A stretch of DNA of 64,000 nucleotides from Microbacterium hydrocarbonoxydans (GTDB taxonomy: Bacteria > Actinomycetota > Actinomycetes > Actinomycetales > Microbacteriaceae), in the NCBI RefSeq assembly GCF_900105205.1, contig NZ_FNSQ01000005.1, forward strand, positions 2,852,001 through 2,916,000, read 5' to 3'. Below the pieces are notes generated by a model. It saw nothing but the letters and a program-made list of their open reading frames with translations, was not told the origin of the DNA and did no database searches. Numbering within the stretch: the stretch's first letter is position 1; the number at the start of each line of letters is the position of its first letter. A program made the translations under genes and the position numbers. Positions 55,447-64,000 of this stretch are shown one piece after another.

Positions 55447-57231
55447 TCACCGGCGATCCACCACCGGGATGACCTCGGTGCGCGGGGCGGCGGGCAGCAG
55501 CATCCGGAACTCGGTGCCGACGCCCTCCTGGCTGGTGACGTCCATCGTGCCGCCGTGCGCGAGCACGATCGCCCGGGTGATGGTGAGGCCGAGACCGACA
55601 CCGGGCACGGCGTTCCTGGTCGCCGTGGAGGCGCGGAAGAAGCGGGTGAACAGCATCCCCTGCTCGTCCTCCGGGATGCCGACGCCGGTGTCCCGCACGG
55701 CGAGCTCGACGCCGCCGTCGACCTGACGGACGCTCGCGCTCACACGTCCGCCTTCGCCGGTGAACTTGATCGCGTTCGAGAGCAGGTTGTCGAGCGCCTG
55801 ACCGATGCGTCCGGAATCCACCGAGACTCGCACCGGGGTCGTGGGCACGTCGGCGACGATGTCGATGCCCTCCCGCTGCGCATGCGGGCCGGCGGAGACG
55901 ACCGCGGAGCGGACCAGCTCCGTGACGTCGGCCTCGGCGCGCTCCAGCGGAAAACGCCCCGACTCGACCTGCGCCGTGAAGAGGAGATCGCCGACCAGGT
56001 TCAGCAGGCGCTGCGCGTTGCGCTCGATGATCCCGACGAACTCCTGCTGGTCGACGCTCAGCGGCTGCGCCGGATCGTTCTTCAGCAGATCGAGGAAGCC
56101 GATGATGGCGCTCAGCGGCGTGCGCAGCTCGTGGGAGATCATGCCCACGAACTCGTCCTTCATCCGTGCGACCTCGACCGCCCTCGTCTCATCGGTGATC
56201 ACGAGGAGATACCCGTGCTTCGATCCGTCCGAGTCCTGGTACGGGGTGACGGTCACGCGCGCCGGGACGGTCGATCCGCCGACGGTCGCGACGTCGATGT
56301 GCGAATCCACCGGGACTCCGGCATCCGCATCGTCGAACAGCGCCCGCAGCCCTGGGTGCAGCCCGTCCTCGGAGCGCCCCGCGCCGTCCAGGGCGAACTG
56401 CGCCAGCACGTGCGAGGGGAAGAACCTGTCGACGCGGACCTCGGCGAGCGCCTCCTGCACGGGCATCCCGAGCAGGCGCACCGCACCCGGATTCCAGGCC
56501 GTGATCGTGCCGCAGTTGTCCGTGGCGATGACAGCCTGCCCGGTGATCGAGTTCCACAGGCTCGTGAACGATTCGGAAAGCGAGCGGTACTGCTGCTCGC
56601 TCGCCGTGAGCTGTTCGAGCATGGCCTGCTTCGCCGCCAGCGCCTCGGTCCGCTCGGCGACGTGCGCTTCGGCCTGGGCTGTGCGCAGGCGCTGCAGACG
56701 CGACAGCTCGTTGACGATGGCGCCGACTGTCGCGAACACGAGCGGGCCGATCACGCCACGCAGCCACGCGACCGGGTCCTCCGGGGGGTCGATGAGGTTC
56801 GGCATCAGCAGCGCCACCGACGAGAAGACGCCGACGATGATCACCTGGCGTCGGCCGGGTGCCGCGGCGATCCAGATCACGGGCAGCAGGACGAACGAGG
56901 AGAAGAGCGACGCCGGCCCTCCGGTGCCCGCCCTGATCGCACCGAGCCCGAGGATGTCGATCATCGGGATGAGCATCACGACCCAGCCGTCGTACACGCC
57001 GCGCACCGAGAGCACGGCGGCGAGCGCCGTCACCGCGGCGATCGTGACGAGCCCGAGGACGGCGACAACGGGGTCGGTGACCGGGATGTTGGGGATCGCC
57101 CACATGAGCACGGCGGCGACCCCGACCGCGATCGCGGTCGGCCCCTGCTTCATGAGCGGCGTCGGTTCGTCGAAGTACCGGCGCCACCCGCGTTCCATGG
57201 TGGCCTGCACGGTGCTGGTGGTGGTGTTCAT
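55447..57231 (-). CDS. PAS-containing membrane sensor histidine kinase
   Basis: A 594-residue kinase. Six membrane helices span about residues 30-190, followed by a coiled-coil (about 190-225), a PAS domain (about 230-350), a HisKA domain with the phospho-acceptor His at about residue 367 (MISHELRTPLSA), and a HATPase domain (DNLLSNAIKF, DTGVGIPEDE, FTRFFRAS, GVGLGLTI). It is the last gene of the seven-gene operon, overlapping the solo receiver by 4 bases. It should phosphorylate that receiver and perhaps the receiver fused to PIG-L. No signal can be named. Confidence 0.92.
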   Translation of the reverse strand: MNTTTSTVQATMERGWRRYFDEPTPLMKQGPTAIAVGVAAVLMWAIPNIPVTDPVVAVLGLVTIAAVTALAAVLSVRGVYDGWVVMLIPMIDILGLGAIRAGTGGPASLFSSFVLLPVIWIAAAPGRRQVIIVGVFSSVALLMPNLIDPPEDPVAWLRGVIGPLVFATVGAIVNELSRLQRLRTAQAEAHVAERTEALAAKQAMLEQLTASEQQYRSLSESFTSLWNSITGQAVIATDNCGTITAWNPGAVRLLGMPVQEALAEVRVDRFFPSHVLAQFALDGAGRSEDGLHPGLRALFDDADAGVPVDSHIDVATVGGSTVPARVTVTPYQDSDGSKHGYLLVITDETRAVEVARMKDEFVGMISHELRTPLSAIIGFLDLLKNDPAQPLSVDQQEFVGIIERNAQRLLNLVGDLLFTAQVESGRFPLERAEADVTELVRSAVVSAGPHAQREGIDIVADVPTTPVRVSVDSGRIGQALDNLLSNAIKFTGEGGRVSASVRQVDGGVELAVRDTGVGIPEDEQGMLFTRFFRASTATRNAVPGVGLGLTITRAIVLAHGGTMDVTSQEGVGTEFRMLLPAAPRTEVIPVVDRR

Positions 57232-57578
57232 CGCGGCACTTCCCGCAGCAGGCGGCGCAGATCCGCTCCGACGATCGGCTTGGGCAGCGCGGCGTCGGCG
57301 TCGGGGTAGTCGGCGACGTCCAGCACCGAGCTGACGATGAGGAAGCAGTCCGGGTAGCGCTCCTGCACGAGGCGGGCGCACTCCTCTCCGGAGATGCCCG
57401 GCAGGAGGAGGTCGATCACGGCTACGACGGGTGTGATCGTGGGGAAGGCGGCGATGGCGGACTCCGCGTCGACGGCCGCGAACACGTCGAACCCTTCGCG
57501 ATCCAGGTATCGGCGCAGGAGATCGCTCTGGTCCGCACTGTCCTCGACGACGAGGGCCAGCGGCCGCCCGGAGGTCAC
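57228..57578 (-). CDS. Single-domain response regulator
   Basis: A 116-residue receiver with no output domain. The acidic pair is in VVEDSADQSD, the phospho-acceptor Asp in VAVIDLLLPGISGEE, the Ser in FLIVSSVLD and the Lys in AALPKPIVG. GTG 57578 overlaps the stop of the 46-residue membrane protein by 4 bases, and its stop overlaps the kinase start by 4. It may relay phosphate between the kinase and the RR-PIG-L protein or act by protein contact. Confidence 0.92.
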   Translation of the reverse strand: MTSGRPLALVVEDSADQSDLLRRYLDREGFDVFAAVDAESAIAAFPTITPVVAVIDLLLPGISGEECARLVQERYPDCFLIVSSVLDVADYPDADAALPKPIVGADLRRLLREVPR

Positions 57579-57715
57579 AGCAGCAGCTCTCGCACGATGA
57601 CGATCACGACGACGACGCCGAGAGCCAGCAGGGCCTGCGGGATCAGGAGCTTCTCGCGCCTGGCATCCGCCGCGATCTCCTCCTCCTCGGCTGCGTATGA
57701 GGGTGCGTCGGTCAT
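57575..57715 (-). CDS. 46-residue single-pass membrane protein
   Basis: A small protein with an acidic N-terminus (MTDAPSYAAEEEEIAADA), a basic patch (RREK) and one C-terminal helix (LLIPQALLALGVVVVIVIV). ATG 57715 overlaps the stop of the glycosyltransferase by 4 bases and its stop overlaps the response regulator start. The tight packing argues it is real. It may be a membrane adaptor or subunit of the glycosyltransferase; function unknown. Confidence 0.8.
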   Translation of the reverse strand: MTDAPSYAAEEEEIAADARREKLLIPQALLALGVVVVIVIVRELLL

Positions 57716-59199
57716 GAGTCGACCCGTCCGATCTTCTCGGTCTTGATCCATGCGGCGTCGGCGCGACGCCATTCCTTGATGTACGAATCGACGGTGATGG
57801 CGCACAGCAGTGAGCCGTAGCCGCAGACATACAGCAGCAGTCCGGCGAAGAAGCGACCCCCTGGCAGCGGTTCGACGACCCTGGCGAGCCAGATGCCCAG
57901 CATCGAGATCGGGCCCCACAGGTAGAACACCACCGCCCACGTGAACCGGGTCTGGTCGGTGATCTCCGCACCGGTGCCGCCCAGCATCCCCTCGAAGAGC
58001 CAGGGGAAGAGCGCGATCACCATGAGGAGGAGCGCCCCCAGTCCCGGGAACATGAGCGCCTCGCGCCACGATTGGCGACCGATCCGGCCGTCGAGCTGCA
58101 CCGCGTAGAGCATCGAGAACAGGTAGATGCAGGCGGCGGAGATCCACATGAAGCGGAACACGAACTCGGCGATGTCGCTGTGCAGGATGAGCAGCGCGAG
58201 CATCGCGGAGGCCGCGAGGATCATGAACGCCGGCAGCAGCAGGATCGTGAACCAGGCGAGCCCGAACGCGAAGCTGCCCAGATTGTGCTCGCGACGGGGT
58301 CGGAACCACAGGTGGCGGTAGATCGACGTCAGCTGCACGTTGCCCCTGGCCCAGCGCAGGCGCTGCTTCCAGAGGCTGTCGATCGTGCGGGGCTCCTCCG
58401 CCAGGACGACGGCATGCGGCTCGAAGACCATCCGTCGGCCCGCGAGCTGACCCTCGAAGGTGGTCATCGTGTCCTCGGCGAGCGTGCCGGTGGGGATCCG
58501 CCCGCCGATCGCCTCGAGGTTCGCACGGGAGTGCAGCTGCGCACCGCCGGCGAGGCAGGCGATCGCTCCCCCGACGTTCTGCGTTCGACGGGCGGAGAGC
58601 TGCCCGATCACGTACTCGATCGCGATGAAACGGGTGAGGTAGTTGCGGTCGCGGCTGCCCTCCGCGATGTACGCCGTGACGGCTCCGACCTTCTCGTCGG
58701 CGAGGTGCCGGCTCATCTTGCGCAGCGAGTCCCTCGCGAAGATGACGTCGGCGTCCATGATGAGCACGGACTCGGTCCAGTCGTCCGCGAGCACGACATC
58801 CAGCCCGTGGTTGAGGGTGTGCGCCTTGCCCTCGCCGCCCTTGTCGCGGCGCAGATGCACGACCCTCCCGGGGTACGCGGCTTCTTTCGCCCCGACCACC
58901 TGCGGGGTGTCATCGGTCGACGCGTCGTCGATCACGAAGATGCGCAGTCGATCGGCCGGATACTCCAGCTGCATGAGCCGCTCGATCGCCTGGCCGAGCA
59001 CCAGCCCCTCGTTCCACGCCGGGATCAGCACCGCGACCCTGGGATGGTGAGGGGCCGCCTTGCCGTAGTGGTTGCGGAACGCGTGCACCGGCAGCGCGAG
59101 GAACTGCAGCCCCGTGTTGATCACCGGGAGCGTACCGACGAGCACGCAGAGCAGGAGGATCACGACGACCGTGGTCTCGATCCAGTGCAGGTCCGACAT
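57712..59199 (-). CDS. GT2 family membrane glycosyltransferase (cellulose-synthase-like)
   Basis: A 495-residue processive-type glycosyltransferase. One N-terminal helix (residues 8-30) is followed by the GT2 catalytic domain (AVLIPAWNEGLVLGQAIE, IDDASTDDTP, VLIMDADVIF, AEDTM and the QRLRWARG motif), then at least five helices to the C-terminus. It should polymerise or transfer a nucleotide-sugar across the membrane. There is no PilZ domain. ATG 59199 overlaps the PHP stop by 1 base (TGATG). Product sugar unknown. Confidence 0.92.
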   Translation of the reverse strand: MSDLHWIETTVVVILLLCVLVGTLPVINTGLQFLALPVHAFRNHYGKAAPHHPRVAVLIPAWNEGLVLGQAIERLMQLEYPADRLRIFVIDDASTDDTPQVVGAKEAAYPGRVVHLRRDKGGEGKAHTLNHGLDVVLADDWTESVLIMDADVIFARDSLRKMSRHLADEKVGAVTAYIAEGSRDRNYLTRFIAIEYVIGQLSARRTQNVGGAIACLAGGAQLHSRANLEAIGGRIPTGTLAEDTMTTFEGQLAGRRMVFEPHAVVLAEEPRTIDSLWKQRLRWARGNVQLTSIYRHLWFRPRREHNLGSFAFGLAWFTILLLPAFMILAASAMLALLILHSDIAEFVFRFMWISAACIYLFSMLYAVQLDGRIGRQSWREALMFPGLGALLLMVIALFPWLFEGMLGGTGAEITDQTRFTWAVVFYLWGPISMLGIWLARVVEPLPGGRFFAGLLLYVCGYGSLLCAITVDSYIKEWRRADAAWIKTEKIGRVDS

Positions 59200-59912
59200 C
59201 AGCGCCCCTCCCATCCGTCCAGCATCTCGGCCACCCGCGTGTAGCGTCCGACCTCGGACGCGTCGTGGCTGTCCGTCGAGGCGACGATTCCCGCGCCCGC
59301 CTGCTGCAGCGCATCCAGGAGCGGGATGCCGGGGCACCCCCACTTCTCGTTGACTTCGACCAGCGTGTCGGTCTCGGCGGCCGCTCGAGCCCAGGCGTCG
59401 ATGCGCTCGACCCCGAGATCGGCCTCGGACAGGCCGATCTTCGGCAGGAGCGAGAAGCAGTGCGCGAGCTGGTTGCCCGGATGCCGGCGCATGGTGGCGA
59501 TCAGCGCCGAGACCAGCACGTCCAGCACATCCTGCGGGGCCCACCCCGCCTCGATGCGCTCGCGGACCACGCTCGGACCGAGCGGCCCGTCGACTCCGGG
59601 GAACTGATGGTCGGCGATGAGGATCCGGTCGATCCCGGACGGCAGCTCGGGGATGTCGAGCTCGCCCGCGGCATCCAGGATCTTCGCTTCGACGCCCGTG
59701 AGCACCGTGAGCTCCTCCGGCACGTGCAGCGCGCGGGCCGCCGCGAGGTACTCGGGGACCCACGTCGTCGAGCGGCGCACGTGATCGACGAGGCGCACCG
59801 TCTCGAGTCCGCGGGCGGACGCGGCCGCGACGTTCTCCTCGAGGGAGGAGACGGCGTCGTCCGAGAAGGTCGAGTGGACGTGATGGTCGCCGCGCAGCAG
59901 GGAGTGGGTCAC
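59199..59912 (-). CDS. PHP-domain metal-dependent phosphoesterase
   Basis: A 237-residue PHP hydrolase with metal ligands in GDHHVHSTFSDD, VDHVRRS, GVEAKIL, LAHCFSL and STDSHDASE. It resembles histidinol-phosphatase-type enzymes (HisK) but is not in a histidine context. It probably removes a phosphate from a small sugar or polyol phosphate made by this operon. Start is GTG 59912, overlapping the ATP-grasp stop by 4 bases. Confidence 0.9.
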   Translation of the reverse strand: MTHSLLRGDHHVHSTFSDDAVSSLEENVAAASARGLETVRLVDHVRRSTTWVPEYLAAARALHVPEELTVLTGVEAKILDAAGELDIPELPSGIDRILIADHQFPGVDGPLGPSVVRERIEAGWAPQDVLDVLVSALIATMRRHPGNQLAHCFSLLPKIGLSEADLGVERIDAWARAAAETDTLVEVNEKWGCPGIPLLDALQQAGAGIVASTDSHDASEVGRYTRVAEMLDGWEGR

Positions 59913-60898
59913 AGCTCCTCCTGATGCCCGGCGTGCGCGGACTCGAGGACGTCGTCGATCTCGAGGATCACATCCTCCAGGAATCGCACGGATGCGATCT
60001 CGCGGAAAGGGACCTCGGCCGGGATCTCGCGCCCGAGGAACAGGTCGGCCACGAGTGAGGGGATGTCGACGCCGGCGGCGATCGTGAGGGGCAGCGCACC
60101 GGGGAACCGCGGGTTGACCTCGAGCAGCACGGCTCGTCCCGCACGGTCACGACGCAGCTGGACGTTGGCCACCCCGACCAGTCCGATGGCCTTGGCGATG
60201 GACGCCGCAGCCTGCTCGAGCTCATCGTCGTGCACGGTCCGACCAGCAATTGCGACCCCGGAATCGACGCGAGCTCGCGTGCGGGGAACGGCAGCGACGA
60301 CCTTCCCTGTCGCGTCGGCGATCACGTCGACCGAGTACTCCTCGCCCGGGAGGTAGTCCTGGACGATGAGCCCCTCGTCCAGTGGGAGTGCCTCGAGGGC
60401 CGCGCGGTCGGCCACGAGTCGGACGCCGCGGCTGCCCGCACCCTGGCGAGGCTTGGCGAACACCGGGAACTCCCAGTCGACGCGCGCGGCGTCCGGACCC
60501 GCGAGCACGGTGCGCGGGGTCAGCCCCGTGGCCTCGCAGCGCTCGGCGAGCAGCAGCTTGTCGAGAGCCGTCGCGAGCGTCTCCTGCGAGGGAGCGGCGA
60601 GCACGGCGGGAGCGATCTCATCCCGACGGTCGGCGAGGGCGATCAGTTCGACGTCGACGGTCGAGATCACGAGGTCGAGCTCGTCGTCGGCCACCATCCG
60701 CGCGATCGCCGGCACGAAGTCGTCGTCGCGCCCCGGCGGCACCAGTCGGCGATGGGTCGGGGGCACCAGGTAGATCCCGCTCGCCCAGCCGTCCATGTCG
60801 GCGGCGAACACCTCGAGGTCGGAGCGTCGCAGGAGCGAGCGGATCACGGCCACTCCGGCAGGTCCCCCTGCGCCGGTCACCAGTACACGCGCGGTCAT
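59909..60898 (-). CDS. ATP-grasp ligase
   Basis: A 329-residue ATP-grasp enzyme. An N-terminal Rossmann-like pre-ATP domain (LVTGAGGPAGVAVIRSLLRR) precedes the ATP-grasp fold (FPVFAKPRQGAGSRGVRLV, VQDYLPGEEYSVDVIAD, VLLEVNPRFPGALPLT). The magnesium Glu/Asn are in LLEVNPRF. Such enzymes join a carboxylate to an amine, amino acid or sugar. ATG 60898 overlaps the RR-PIG-L stop by 1 base. Confidence 0.9.
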   Translation of the reverse strand: MTARVLVTGAGGPAGVAVIRSLLRRSDLEVFAADMDGWASGIYLVPPTHRRLVPPGRDDDFVPAIARMVADDELDLVISTVDVELIALADRRDEIAPAVLAAPSQETLATALDKLLLAERCEATGLTPRTVLAGPDAARVDWEFPVFAKPRQGAGSRGVRLVADRAALEALPLDEGLIVQDYLPGEEYSVDVIADATGKVVAAVPRTRARVDSGVAIAGRTVHDDELEQAAASIAKAIGLVGVANVQLRRDRAGRAVLLEVNPRFPGALPLTIAAGVDIPSLVADLFLGREIPAEVPFREIASVRFLEDVILEIDDVLESAHAGHQEEL

Positions 60899-61956
60899 CA
60901 GCTCTCCCGTCGGGTGAGTTCGTGAGCGCCGATGAACTCGGCGGTCTCGCGGACGACCTCCAGTGGCTCGACCGCTGCTCCCCCGCCGAAACGCGACCAG
61001 TATCGGGCGGTGGCCGTCACGAAATCGGGCTCGAGGTAGTCCCGGGTCGCCGTCTGCGAGCCGAAGCACTCCAGCAATCGGAGCTTCTGCGCGATGAACT
61101 GGTCGATCCGCACGAAGCGCGTCGGTCGGAAGTCGATCGTCGCGGACGGGCTCTGGTAACAGGCGACCGTTCCGACGCGGCGGGTCGCCGCGATGGTCGC
61201 CTCGCTCACGGCCCGGTGATCCTGGTGGCGGTCGTTCGAGGAGTGGGTGTAGACGATGGTGGGCTGCACCTCCTGCACGACCTCCTCGATCAGCCGTACG
61301 GTGGCGCCACCACCGGAGATCTCCGTGTCGACGAGGTCCTTGACGAACAGGCGTGCGCCGAGCATCTCCGCCGAGGCGAGGGACTCGTGCTGGCGGCTGT
61401 CGGCGTCGCCGCCGCGTGCTCCGCGCGACAGCGTCAGGATCGTGATGGCGTCGCCCGCCTGCGCGTGGGCCGCGAGGATGCCGCCGACGCCGATCTCGAC
61501 GTCATCCGGGTGCGCGCCGATCGCGAGCACGACCTCGTGCGGCCGGTTCGCCTCACGCCGCGCCCGCCCCTCGGCGACGAGCCGGGTCACGGCCTCGACC
61601 AGGCGGGTGTTGTCGAGCGGCTTGGTGAGGAACTCGTCCGCCTGCGCGCGGAGCGCCGAGACGGCGTACTCGACGGAGACGTGCGCGGTCATCACGATGA
61701 CCGGCAGTAGCGGGTCGTCGCGGCGGAGCGCCGCCAGCAGCTGAAGGCCGTCGAAGCCCGGCATCTCGATATCGGTGACGACGACGTCGGGCGAGAAGCC
61801 AGCAAGGCGTTCGACGGCCGCGTGACCGTCGGTGGCGACGACGACCTCGCAGCCGGCGCGCCTCTCGAGCACGGTCTTCACGAGCAGGGCGACGTCGGGG
61901 TCGTCGTCGACGACGAGGACGCGGGGGGCATCCTGGGGCATATCTGCGGCTCTCAT
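60898..61956 (-). CDS. Response-regulator receiver fused to PIG-L deacetylase
   Basis: A 352-residue fusion. Residues 12-125 are a complete receiver: D17-D19 pocket, phospho-acceptor D62 (VVVTDIEMPG), T90 and K112 (FLTKP). Residues 140-345 are a PIG-L/LmbE zinc deacetylase, with AHPDD at 148-152 and HSSNDRHQDH at 238-247. It would remove an N-acetyl group from an amino sugar, switched by phosphorylation. ATG 61956 has AGGGGA upstream; M6 is an alternative. It is the first gene of the operon, and its upstream 353 bases contain repeats and an AT-rich patch near 62045. Confidence 0.9.
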   Translation of the reverse strand: MRAADMPQDAPRVLVVDDDPDVALLVKTVLERRAGCEVVVATDGHAAVERLAGFSPDVVVTDIEMPGFDGLQLLAALRRDDPLLPVIVMTAHVSVEYAVSALRAQADEFLTKPLDNTRLVEAVTRLVAEGRARREANRPHEVVLAIGAHPDDVEIGVGGILAAHAQAGDAITILTLSRGARGGDADSRQHESLASAEMLGARLFVKDLVDTEISGGGATVRLIEEVVQEVQPTIVYTHSSNDRHQDHRAVSEATIAATRRVGTVACYQSPSATIDFRPTRFVRIDQFIAQKLRLLECFGSQTATRDYLEPDFVTATARYWSRFGGGAAVEPLEVVRETAEFIGAHELTRRES

Positions 61957-62106
61957 GGGGAAGTCCCCTGCCGGTCATGCTCCGGCGTGCCGCTTCCCGG
62001 CGACCTTCGTGCCGGGAGCTCGGGGGGAAGTCGAGCGGGTGTCTCTAAATACTGGCATATCGAGGCATCCGGGTCCGGCATCCGTCCCCTGCATCCGTCC
62101 TGCCCG

Positions 62107-62268
62107 TCCTGATCCACGGAGTTTGCCCCGTCCGTTCGGGGATTCTTCCCGGGGCACTGTCCCCTGCGTCCGTCCCGTCACTGTCCCGATCCGCACACTT
62201 TGCCCCGTTCTGCACAGGGATCCCGCGAATCCATCCGTCAATCGGGACATGCTGTGCAGATCGGGACG
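62107..62268. repeat. Hairpin repeat element, copies B and B'
   Basis: The best copy spans 62181-62268, with left arm CTGTCCCGATCCGCACA and right arm TGTGCAGATCGGGAC, matching copy A at 16111-16199. A decayed copy (CTGATCCACGGAGTTTGCCCC, at 62108-62127) lies about 77 bases before. The stretch 62268-62310 is simple repeat (AGGAC and CGGAC units). Confidence 0.6.
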
Positions 62269-62309
62269 GGGCAGGACAGGACAGGACAGGAGGACCGGAC
62301 CGGACCGGG

Positions 62310-62621
62310 TCAGGATGCCGAACGTGCCCGCTTCTCCTGCTGGAACACCCGGATCGCCTCGTAGCGCTCGGCCGAACGCGCACGGCGCTTCGTCGCCTCC
62401 TCCTCGCGATTCTTGCGGGGTGCGCTCGTGGTCAGGCCGTCGATGAGCGCCCTCGTCGCGAGCGCGATCTCCTCGACCGCCTGGTCGAACACGGCCTGGT
62501 TCGCGCGGGACGGTGCGGTCGTCCCCGAGATCTTGCGCACGAACTGCAGTGCGGCATCGTGACATTCGGCATCCGTGGCGGCCGGTTCGAGATTGTTCAG
62601 CGGGACGATGTTTCGGCACAT
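62310..62621 (-). CDS. DUF2277 protein
   Basis: A 103-residue protein with the DUF2277 signature: MCRNIVPLNNLEP, then AALQFVRKISGTTAPS and an AVEEIALATRALIDGL helix, followed by a basic Arg/Lys/Glu tail. Function unknown. ATG 62621 starts exactly at the conserved MCRNI; TACCGT ends 7 bases upstream, consistent with a leaderless transcript. A longer frame to 62792 is not supported. Confidence 0.9.
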   Translation of the reverse strand: MCRNIVPLNNLEPAATDAECHDAALQFVRKISGTTAPSRANQAVFDQAVEEIALATRALIDGLTTSAPRKNREEEATKRRARSAERYEAIRVFQQEKRARSAS

Positions 62622-62776
62622 AACCGGCACGGTACGCCGCAGGAACGGCGGGCGGAAGAGCAGGCTGCGACCGGCACCCTGACACCCTCGGGATGGCGCC
62701 CACCGCTCCCGGCTCACTACGCTCGGCTTCGAGCGCGGCATCCGTCCGTGAACGAACATCCAGAAACGGAGCGACC

Positions 62777-63184
62777 ATGACGAACCCGCCACCCTCCGGT
62801 GACGCGCAGTACACCCCGCCGACCTGGAACGGCGCGCCAGCGGCCGGTGCCGACCCCGCCGCCTATCCGGTCGCGGGTCCCGCTCAGCCCGGAACGCCGC
62901 CGTCGACTCCGGGCAACGGTCTCGCCATCACAGGACTCGTCCTGGCGTTCCTCGTGGCTCCGATCGGCCTCATCATCAGCATCATCGCCGCCGTCCGCCT
63001 GGGCAAGGCGCGTGCTCCGAAGGGACTCGCGATCGCGGGCATCATCGTCGGCGCGGTGATCACCGTGATCTGGATCATCGGGATCATCCTGCTGATCACC
63101 GTCTTCGCGAGCATCTTCTCGATGTGCGCGGAGCTCGGCCCCGGCGTGTGGCAGGTCGACGGCGTCACCTACACCTGCAACTGA
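62777..63184 (+). CDS. DUF4190-like small membrane protein
   Basis: A 135-residue protein. A Pro/Ala/Gly-rich N-terminus (about 45 residues) is followed by two hydrophobic helices, LAITGLVLAFLVAPIGLIIS and a second at GLAIAGIIVGAVITVIWIIG, and an extracellular tail with two Cys (MCAELGPG and VTYTCN). The arrangement matches the DUF4190 family of small actinobacterial membrane proteins; function unknown. ATG 62777 has ACGGAG upstream. It is divergent from DUF2277 and convergent with guaB. Confidence 0.82.
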   Translation: MTNPPPSGDAQYTPPTWNGAPAAGADPAAYPVAGPAQPGTPPSTPGNGLAITGLVLAFLVAPIGLIISIIAAVRLGKARAPKGLAIAGIIVGAVITVIWIIGIILLITVFASIFSMCAELGPGVWQVDGVTYTCN

Positions 63185-63202
63185 GATCGCACGACCGGTC
63201 CA

Positions 63203-63246
63203 ATGACGGAGGGGCCGGATGCTCTCGCATCCGGCCCCTCCGTCAT
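63203..63246. terminator. Long bidirectional terminator between DUF4190-like gene and guaB
   Basis: A perfect 20-bp stem with a TCTC loop (arms 63203-63222 and 63227-63246) lies between convergent stops at 63184 and 63253. Confidence 0.88.
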
Positions 63247-63252
63247 CTCGTC

Positions 63253-64000
<748 letters not shown>

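Overview
The window is high-GC chromosomal DNA from an actinobacterium. The best fit is the family Microbacteriaceae, probably Microbacterium or a close relative. This rests on gene content and order (pcrA near sucC-sucD, DUF6350-purN-purH, guaB/guaB3/guaA with DUF3817 and SURF1), TAnnnT -10 boxes, frequent GTG starts and many apparently leaderless genes. I see no rRNA, tRNA, CRISPR array, insertion sequence or prophage. Most of the six-frame open frames over 200 codons are GC-bias shadows of the genes listed here.

Layout, left to right. 1-272: short repeats and a terminator. 273-4272: a heterodimeric ABC exporter of BmrCD type, preceded by a promoter, a 21-codon leader ORF and a hairpin. 4352-6342: alkylation repair pair (ogt, Ada/AlkA fusion). 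6430-16005: purine synthesis (purH, purN), DUF6350 membrane protein, purine permease, succinyl-CoA ligase, and a TetR regulator with an acyl-CoA dehydrogenase. 16006-20383: repeats, an unknown Cys-tailed protein, a CrtI-like oxidoreductase, and NHEJ-type ligase and polymerase genes. 20423-32869: SseB-like protein, PcrA helicase, a sortase-anchored lamin-tail surface protein, an ABC-2 export pair, and small stress or membrane proteins. 32949-37864: an ECF42-type sigma factor coupled to a DGPF/YCII protein, lactate dehydrogenase, GMP synthase and DUF3817.

37906-45222 is a sugar-use island: solute-binding lipoprotein, two permeases, class II aldolase, an ADP-dependent sugar kinase of archaeal type and ManA, facing a DeoR regulator across a promoter region with 10-bp-phased direct repeats. 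No transport ATPase is present, so a shared one elsewhere must serve it. 45223-50337 holds a repeat cluster and a very large secreted nuclease/5'-nucleotidase. 50574-55390 carries SURF1, guaB3, a FAD oxidase and an ABC-F protein.

55447-61956 is the most unusual locus. Seven genes are joined by 1-4 base overlaps: a receiver domain fused to a PIG-L deacetylase, an ATP-grasp ligase, a PHP hydrolase, a membrane GT2 glycosyltransferase, a 46-residue membrane protein, a stand-alone receiver and a six-helix histidine kinase. It looks like a cell-surface glycan pathway wired directly to a phosphorelay; I do not know a described counterpart. The window closes with repeats, DUF2277, a DUF4190-like protein and the 3' part of guaB.

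The two strongest leads are this receiver/PIG-L glycan operon and the leader-ORF attenuator in front of the ABC exporter.
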